NCBI RefSeq assembly: GCF_031844705.1
Contig: NZ_CP134609.1
Coordinates: 1,612,001-1,676,000 of the forward strand
DNA: 64,000 nt
Reading direction: 5' to 3'
Source of the DNA: Streptomyces sp. ITFR-16
GTDB lineage: Bacteria; Actinomycetota; Actinomycetes; Streptomycetales; Streptomycetaceae
This document shows, in pieces, positions 59,363 through 64,000 of this stretch. Positions within the stretch are counted from its first letter, which is position 1, and every line of letters begins with the position of its first letter. The notes under the pieces are model-generated. The model had not been told where the DNA came from and did no database searches. It saw only the letters and a list, made by a program, of their open reading frames with translations. Both the position numbers and the translations under genes were made by a program.

Positions 59363-60286
59363 TTACTTCAACGCACCGGCGGTCAGACCCGCCTGAACCT
59401 GGCGCTGGAAGATGGCATAGACGATCAAGACGGGCAGGATGGCGATCATCATGCCTGCCATGAGGGATCCCCAGTCGTTGTCGTACCCCTGTTGGAGGGC
59501 AATCATCGCGAGCCCCTGCGTCAGTACGTACTTCTGCTCGTCCTGGTTAAGCACCATGGGCAGCAGGTACTGGTTCCACTGGCCCAGGAAGTTGAAGATG
59601 CCGATGCTGATGAGGCCAGGTTTGGCCATCGGCAGCATTACCTGGAAGAACGTCCGAGTATGGGAGGCGCCGTCGATCAGTGCCGCCTCCGCCACTGACG
59701 TCGGCAACGTACGGAAGAAGGACGTCATGAAGAACACAGTGAACGGCAGCGAGTAAGCGATGTAGACCAGAATCAGCCCGTGGTAGGTCGCCAGCAGGGA
59801 GCTGCCAGGAAAGTCCCGCAGTACGAAGAAGAGCGGAATCACCAGCATGAAGACGGGGAAAGACATGCCCGCGACGAACAGGTAATAAATGAACCTGTTC
59901 CCCGGGAACTGGAACCTGGCGAGCACGTAGGCGGCCATCGAACCGAGGACCATCGTGCCGGTGACCGAACCTCCCACGACGATCGCCGTGTTGATAAAGT
60001 AGCGGCCCATGTTCGCGTCGTTCCATGCGTTGGACCAGTTCTCCCAGTGCAGGACGGTCGGCAGCCCCCACGGGTCAGTCAGAATGCCGTTACTGTCCTT
60101 GAACGCACTCCACAGCACCCACAGCAGCGGCACGCCCACCATCAGCGTCCATACGACGAGCATGCCGTGCGAGAAGACGTTGAGCACACCGCCTTCGCTG
60201 CCAGCCCCCTTGGTACGTCCAGACTTCTTCGTGGCCTGCGGATCAGGGTCCTGCTTCGCCACGACTTCTGTTTCTTCGATCGTCAT
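59363..60286 (-). CDS. Second NgcG-type carbohydrate ABC permease
   Basis: 307 residues, six membrane segments, closely similar to the solitary copy at 57442 (shared VLNVFSHG, VGGS.TGTM.LGSMAAYVLARF, LPFTVFF.TSFFRTLP and the EAA loop), but diverged throughout. Codon choices are visibly less G+C-rich than neighbouring core genes. ATG at 60286, 12 bases after the NgcF-type stop. Third gene of the complete ngcEFG-type operon; sugar specificity inferred from the binding protein. Confidence 0.87.
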   Translation of the reverse strand: MTIEETEVVAKQDPDPQATKKSGRTKGAGSEGGVLNVFSHGMLVVWTLMVGVPLLWVLWSAFKDSNGILTDPWGLPTVLHWENWSNAWNDANMGRYFINTAIVVGGSVTGTMVLGSMAAYVLARFQFPGNRFIYYLFVAGMSFPVFMLVIPLFFVLRDFPGSSLLATYHGLILVYIAYSLPFTVFFMTSFFRTLPTSVAEAALIDGASHTRTFFQVMLPMAKPGLISIGIFNFLGQWNQYLLPMVLNQDEQKYVLTQGLAMIALQQGYDNDWGSLMAGMMIAILPVLIVYAIFQRQVQAGLTAGALK

Positions 60287-60298
60287 CCGCCCGTATCC

Positions 60299-61222
60299 CT
60301 AGAATTCGATTCGCTCACGCCGCGCGAAGCGCATGGTGAGCACGGCGAAGGCCATCGTGACGATCAACATCGCGACGCCCATGGCGGAGGCGTAGCCGAA
60401 CTGGCTGTCCCTGAAGGCTGTTTGGAAGAGTCGCAGCGGCATGACATCGGTGGCACCATCCGGCCCGCCCATGTTCACCGACATGATCTGGACCAGGGCG
60501 AACGCGTCGAGCGCGATGATGCCCATGTACACCCAGCCGGTCTGCACGGTGTCCCACAGCAGCGGAAGAGTGATCTTGAAGAAGGTGTCGAAGCGGCCGG
60601 CGCCGTCGAGCAGGGCCGCCTCGTAGATCTCGCGCGGGATCGATGCCATCGCGGCAGAGAACAGAACGACGTAGAAGCCCACGTTGCTCCACACCATCAC
60701 GGCACTGATGCACCAGAGCGCGATACTCTTCTCGCCCAGCCACGCGTTCTGCAGCGAATCGAGCCCCACGGACCCTAGGAACGCGTTGAGCATTCCGTCG
60801 TGCGGATCCGGATTGTAGATGTTGAACCAGATCACCGCGATGATGGTGATGGAGATGACCTGAGGGAAGAAGAAGACGAACTTATAGAATTTCGAGCCGG
60901 TCACACCCGTGACCACCTCGTTCTTCCTGCGCCGTCCACCGACGTTGAGCATGAAGGCAAAGAACAGCCCCATGCCCAGGGTGATCACAGGGATCAGCGC
61001 GAGCATGTAGATGTTGTGGCGCAGCGCATTCCAAAATTCGTCACTCTCCCACAGTCGCTGGAAATTATCGAGGCCAACGAACTTGGATGTCCCGACCAGC
61101 CCGGACCAGTCGGTCATCGAGATCTGGAACGCTTGGATGAACGGTGAGATCACGAAGATCGCATAAATGATCAGAGGCAGGGCCAGGAAGCCTGCGACGA
61201 ATCGGTACTTGCCGTGTTGCAT
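60299..61222 (-). CDS. NgcF-type carbohydrate ABC permease
   Basis: 307 residues, MalF-type permease with six membrane segments: FVAGFLALPLIIYAIFVISP at the N-terminus, EIYEAALLDGAGRFDTFFKIT as the EAA loop, and MRFARRERIEF at the end. A hydrophobic segment around ITLGMGLFFAFML precedes the EAA loop. ATG at 61222 with GGGAAG upstream. Like the neighbours its base composition is less G+C-rich than the core. Works with the NgcG-type and binding-protein genes. Confidence 0.87.
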   Translation of the reverse strand: MQHGKYRFVAGFLALPLIIYAIFVISPFIQAFQISMTDWSGLVGTSKFVGLDNFQRLWESDEFWNALRHNIYMLALIPVITLGMGLFFAFMLNVGGRRRKNEVVTGVTGSKFYKFVFFFPQVISITIIAVIWFNIYNPDPHDGMLNAFLGSVGLDSLQNAWLGEKSIALWCISAVMVWSNVGFYVVLFSAAMASIPREIYEAALLDGAGRFDTFFKITLPLLWDTVQTGWVYMGIIALDAFALVQIMSVNMGGPDGATDVMPLRLFQTAFRDSQFGYASAMGVAMLIVTMAFAVLTMRFARRERIEF

Positions 61223-61264
61223 GGTGCTTCCCGGCCCTTCTCCTCGGTTTCGTGTCGCTGCTGC

Positions 61265-62713
61265 TCAGGAGGTGCGCTTGAACTTGGCCACCGAGTCGTC
61301 CTTCGCAACCTTGTCGCAGGCCTCCTGGGTCCTCTTGATCCACTCGGAGGCTTTCAGATCACCGGTGAGCAACTGCCCCGTTAGGCCGCCCATCTTCTCG
61401 TCCGTGAGCGCCGGGTACCACTCCTGGAGCTGAAGGCTGATGAGGTTGTTACCCGCTTCCTTGAAGACCTGGCTCGCCGAGGCCAGGCCCGGAGAGAGCT
61501 TCATACCCTCGGTCGCGTCCACCACGCATGTAAGGGACTTGACCTTGGTGGCGAAGTTCTGCGCATGCTTCTTGGAGAGCATGATGCGCAGCATCTCCAT
61601 GCCGCCCATCGGGTTCTTGCCCTTACTCGGCACAATGAAAGGTTCGCTCGGCTCAGCCCGCAGCGTGCCGTGTGGAAGCTTGTCACCGGTCCCATCGAAG
61701 AGTGCGCCGACGGCCATGCCGAAGTCGTCCGGAGTGGTCGGGGCAGCCTCGTTCTCTACCCAGGAACCGTTGGGGATGAAGACAGCGTTGCCTTTGGTCC
61801 ACTGGGTCTGCGACTGAATGTGGGTAAGGCCCTGGCTGCCTTCCAGGAAATACTTCTTGGCGGCCAACTCCTCGTAGTGTTCAACCACTTCCTTGACCGC
61901 GTCGTTCTTGGTCCAGGCATTCGGCTCAAGGTTGTCGATCGCCATCCAGGCATCCATGCCGCCGATCTTGGCGATCTGCGCAAAGAGGTTGAAGTGGACG
62001 TAGTACGGATACTTACCTGCATAGGTCCAAGGCGCGATGCCCTCCTTCTTGATCTCGCCGCAGAGCCTGACCATGTCGTCCAGGGTCTTCGGGTATGCCC
62101 ATCCCTTCGAGTCCATCAACTTCTTGGAGTACCAGGTGCCATAGACGGTGAAGGCGTAGTACAGCACGTCGAACTTGTCGCCGTGCATACCCTTCTCGAG
62201 AGTACTGGGGTGGACGGTGTCCTTGACCTTCTTGGACGGATCGTCGATGGACCCGGCTTCCAGCAGTGCCTTCAGGTCCTGAAGCTGCCCCTGGGTGGAC
62301 AGCTTGTTCATGTCGAGGTGGTCAGCGCCGGAGTTGTCGATGATGTCGGGCGGGTTGCCACCCGCGAAGCGGGGGGTCAGCTTGGGGCCGACTTGCTGTG
62401 TACCCGTGTGCTTGACCGACGCCGCGTAGGTCGACTTGTAGTCGGCCTCCGCGTCCTTGGCATACTGGTCTCCGAGGCCACCCTTGAAAATGAACGCCTC
62501 GAGAGCCTCCCCCTTCTTCACTCCCAGGGGGTTGGTGGCTGAAGTCTTACCGGCCGGCGCCTTGGTCTCCTTCTCGTTGCCGCCACCGCCACCGGTGGCA
62601 CAACTCGACAGGAATCCCATCGTTGGAATGGTGATCAGCCCAATGGCCGCAGAACGCTTGATCAGGTCGCGGCGTCCGAGACCCTCATTGCCGTGAGCGG
62701 AGGTGGATCCCAT
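61265..62713 (-). CDS. NgcE-type sugar-binding lipoprotein (GlcNAc/chitobiose-like)
   Basis: 482 residues. Twin-arginine-type leader (LGRRDLIKRSAAIGL) followed by lipobox FLSSC near residue 34, then a solute-binding-protein-1 domain: NPPDIIDNSGADHLDMN, YAFTVYGTWYSKKL, FIPNGSWVENEAAPTTPDDF and GGMEMLRIMLSKKHAQN. The Asn/Trp-rich FIPNGSWVE segment and the opening MGSTSAHGN match S. olivaceoviridis NgcE as I remember it. ATG at 62713, GAGGA upstream; the TTG two codons earlier is rejected. Head of the ngcEFG-type operon. Confidence 0.85.
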   Translation of the reverse strand: MGSTSAHGNEGLGRRDLIKRSAAIGLITIPTMGFLSSCATGGGGGNEKETKAPAGKTSATNPLGVKKGEALEAFIFKGGLGDQYAKDAEADYKSTYAASVKHTGTQQVGPKLTPRFAGGNPPDIIDNSGADHLDMNKLSTQGQLQDLKALLEAGSIDDPSKKVKDTVHPSTLEKGMHGDKFDVLYYAFTVYGTWYSKKLMDSKGWAYPKTLDDMVRLCGEIKKEGIAPWTYAGKYPYYVHFNLFAQIAKIGGMDAWMAIDNLEPNAWTKNDAVKEVVEHYEELAAKKYFLEGSQGLTHIQSQTQWTKGNAVFIPNGSWVENEAAPTTPDDFGMAVGALFDGTGDKLPHGTLRAEPSEPFIVPSKGKNPMGGMEMLRIMLSKKHAQNFATKVKSLTCVVDATEGMKLSPGLASASQVFKEAGNNLISLQLQEWYPALTDEKMGGLTGQLLTGDLKASEWIKRTQEACDKVAKDDSVAKFKRTS

Positions 62714-62921
62714 GCTCAAGTCCTCGCCTTCTTCAGGACTCAGGCGGTGTATCGGTTACCCATCGAGAAGGTGCCTCAGCGAAGGGCTCCGCCACCGCGG
62801 TCAGTTGAAGCTGGATCATTCTGGCCACAGGGAGCCTCCGGCGCGCAACGTCCTCGTTGTGTGGACTGCTTCCGATTCCCCCTGGACCGCCGCCGACAAC
62901 CCGGCTGAGCGGACGCCGACA

Positions 62922-62951
62922 GGTATAGTCCACTTCTCGTCAACTACGCAA
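62922..62951 (-). promoter_or_regulatory. Candidate promoter of the ngcEFG-type operon
   Basis: On the minus strand TTGCGT (62946-62951), an 18-base spacer, and TATACC (62922-62927). The predicted leader to the NgcE start is about 200 bases. The remaining gene-free stretch 62714-63335 holds no other convincing gene. Confidence 0.45.
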
Positions 62952-63282
62952 GATCGAATGCGGACTTACGAAAGAGTCTTTCCCTACTTGAGACCTAGCG
63001 AGCTCGCACGTGGCCGCTCGCGCGACGTCGCCAGGCTCCACTGAGGGGCCACTTCGCACTACCGTGTCCCGAATGGGTCGGGCTCAGGATCGGCGGAGTG
63101 CCCGCAGCAGAAGGGGTACAGAGAGTGACGAACTGTGCGGTCGCGGACATCAGACGGAACCGTGACCGATGAGGGCTGGCCGCAGCGAGTCTCCCGAACG
63201 GCGAGTCGCACGCCATCTGCGGCCAGCCTCTAGGTGTATTGATCACGAGCGTTGTTGACACTGGTCTGGTCTTGAACATGGT

Positions 63283-63335
63283 GAAGACCTCCGGTGTGGT
63301 GGAGCTGTCTGGGAACGCACCGCACGGAGGTCTTC
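63283..63335 (+). promoter_or_regulatory. Hairpin sequestering the transposase ribosome site
   Basis: GAAGACCTCCG (63283-63293) and CGGAGGTCTTC (63325-63335) are exact complements; the right arm contains the GGAGG that serves the GTG at 63336. Such stems let IS elements resist translation from outside transcripts. Confidence 0.6.
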
Positions 63336-63525
63336 GTGTCCCACCGTAATGCCCGACTGACCGTGTTCGGCAGGCGGCTGCTGGTCGAACGTGTCCTGTC
63401 AGGCCGTGCCGTGGCACATGTGGCCGCCGAGATGGGCATATCGAGGGCTACCGCCCACAAGTGGGTCCGTCGCTGGCGGACAGAAGGCGATTCCGGTCTC
63501 CATGACCGCTCCAGCCGTCGGGCCT
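63336..63525 (+). pseudogene. IS481-type transposase fragment, truncated
   Basis: The first 63 codons code an IS481-type N-terminus (VSHRNARLTVFGRRLLVERV, VAAEMGISRATAHKWVRRWR), a helix-turn-helix followed by DRSSRR, and then the sequence is cut at 63525/63526 by an IS3 end. The catalytic domain is missing; translation would run into IS sequence. The left terminal repeat of this element was not identified with certainty (probably near 63240-63280). GTG start with GGAGG at 63326. Confidence 0.8.
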
Positions 63526-64000
63526 TGACCCCGAATTCTGGACACGGGTTATGCGGCTTGTGCCAGCGTAGTTGGTGTGTGGCGGAGGGCGTTTTCGAAG
63601 GTGATCGGTGGTCGTTGTCCGAGGCGGGAGTGTCGGCGTCGGGTGTTGTAGCGGTGGAGCCATCGGAAGGCGTCGAGTCGGGCCTCGCGCTCGGTCGGCC
63701 AGCTCTTTCGTCCTTGCAGGGTCTCGCGTTTGAAGGTCGCGTTGAAGGACTCGGCGAGTGCGTTGTCCGCGCTGGACCCGACCGCGCTCATACTTCGCCG
63801 CACCCCTGCTGACCTGCAGGCTTCGGCGAAACTCCTGCTCGTGTACTGGGCTCCGTGGTCGGTGTGCATGATCGATCCGGCAAGGCTGCCGCGGGTGCGG
63901 ATCGCCGCGGCCAGGGCGTCGGTGACGAGATCCGCGCGCATGTGGTCGGCGATCGCCCAGCCGACGAGACGGCGCGATGCGAGGTCGATGACGGTCGCCA
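63526..64000. mobile_element. IS3-family element, left end and 3' part
   Basis: The sequence TGACCCCGAATTCTGGACAC at 63526-63545 is a typical IS3-family terminus. The element has inserted into the IS481-type transposase gene and continues past base 64000; the other end and target duplication are outside the window. Confidence 0.8.
63549..64000 (-). CDS. IS3-family transposase OrfB, 5' end outside window
   Basis: About 150 residues of the rve integrase-core domain: ATVIDLASRRLVGWAIADH at the window edge, HTDHGAQYTSRSFAEAC with a catalytic Asp, NALAESFNATFKRET with the catalytic Glu, and WLHRYNTRRRHSRLG near the C-terminus. TAA stop at 63549-63551. The 5' end and the upstream OrfA lie beyond the window. 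Confidence 0.88.
   Translation of the reverse strand, partial: ATVIDLASRRLVGWAIADHMRADLVTDALAAAIRTRGSLAGSIMHTDHGAQYTSRSFAEACRSAGVRRSMSAVGSSADNALAESFNATFKRETLQGRKSWPTEREARLDAFRWLHRYNTRRRHSRLGQRPPITFENALRHTPTTLAQAA

Noticed and set aside
63260..63267. ACTGGTCT, half of a DasR-type dre site
   Set aside because: Only one half matches the palindrome ACTGGTCTAGACCACT; the other half differs, and the site is in mobile-element sequence.

Overview
The window is chromosomal DNA of a Streptomyces (high-G+C Actinomycetota). The evidence is the very high G+C content, frequent GTG starts with GGAGG-type ribosome sites, and dense 4-bp stop/start overlaps. The gene set also fits: the sporulation regulator whiI, the actinobacterial heme genes hemE/hemY/hemQ, dxs, rok7B7 with a xylose-type ABC operon, and ngcEFG-type GlcNAc transport. 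From memory the gene order follows the S. coelicolor SCO6060 (murC) to SCO6005 (ngcE) core interval, with accessory insertions. No rRNA, tRNA or CRISPR array was seen.

Layout. 0-4 kb: 3' part missing murC, a small conserved protein, a RibD-like reductase, a ZapE/AFG1-like ATPase and an OsmC protein. 4.2-11.4 kb: a VTC-domain protein, a DUF4956 membrane protein and a CotH-family protein in one operon, then an OmpR/histidine kinase pair and a Tat-exported PhoX-type phosphatase, possibly a polyphosphate/phosphate module. 11.5-18 kb: accessory block with a polymorphic-toxin gene, its small partner, a probable immunity gene, a 20-bp perfect inverted repeat, a hypothetical gene, a pentapeptide-repeat gene and a frameshifted DUF6177-like gene. 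18-23 kb: polysaccharide deacetylase lipoprotein, tiny Cys-rich protein, ABC pair, AIM24 protein, PTH2-like protein and DUF4142 protein.

23.3-26.5 kb: a DUF692 (MNIO-type) enzyme gene followed 5 bp later by a TIGR04222-type membrane protein whose C-terminus is eight cysteines in exact six-residue register, then a paralog without that tail. This is the best candidate for an undescribed modification system in the window. 26.6-33.2 kb: hemQ, hemY, a DUF4349 lipoprotein, a CoA-disulfide-reductase-like enzyme, hemE and a DUF3000 gene. 33.4-39.1 kb: whiI with a candidate sigma-WhiG promoter, ribonuclease D, and a thiolase/FadB beta-oxidation pair. 39.2-48.2 kb: cell-envelope genes (EEP lipoprotein, Asp2-like hydrolase, a 1250-residue GT2/CDP-glycerol transferase fusion, a propeller-like protein, an LCP transferase). 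48.2-52.3 kb: NYN-like protein, amino-acid permease, dxs.

52.4-63 kb: sugar uptake on the minus strand: xylFGH-type operon, rok7B7, an ngcG gene with no ngcE/ngcF beside it, an IS5-type element, then a second and visibly less G+C-rich ngcEFG set. This looks like rearrangement or partial replacement of the ancestral ngc operon. 63.3-64 kb: remains of an IS481-type transposase cut by an IS3-type element that runs off the window.
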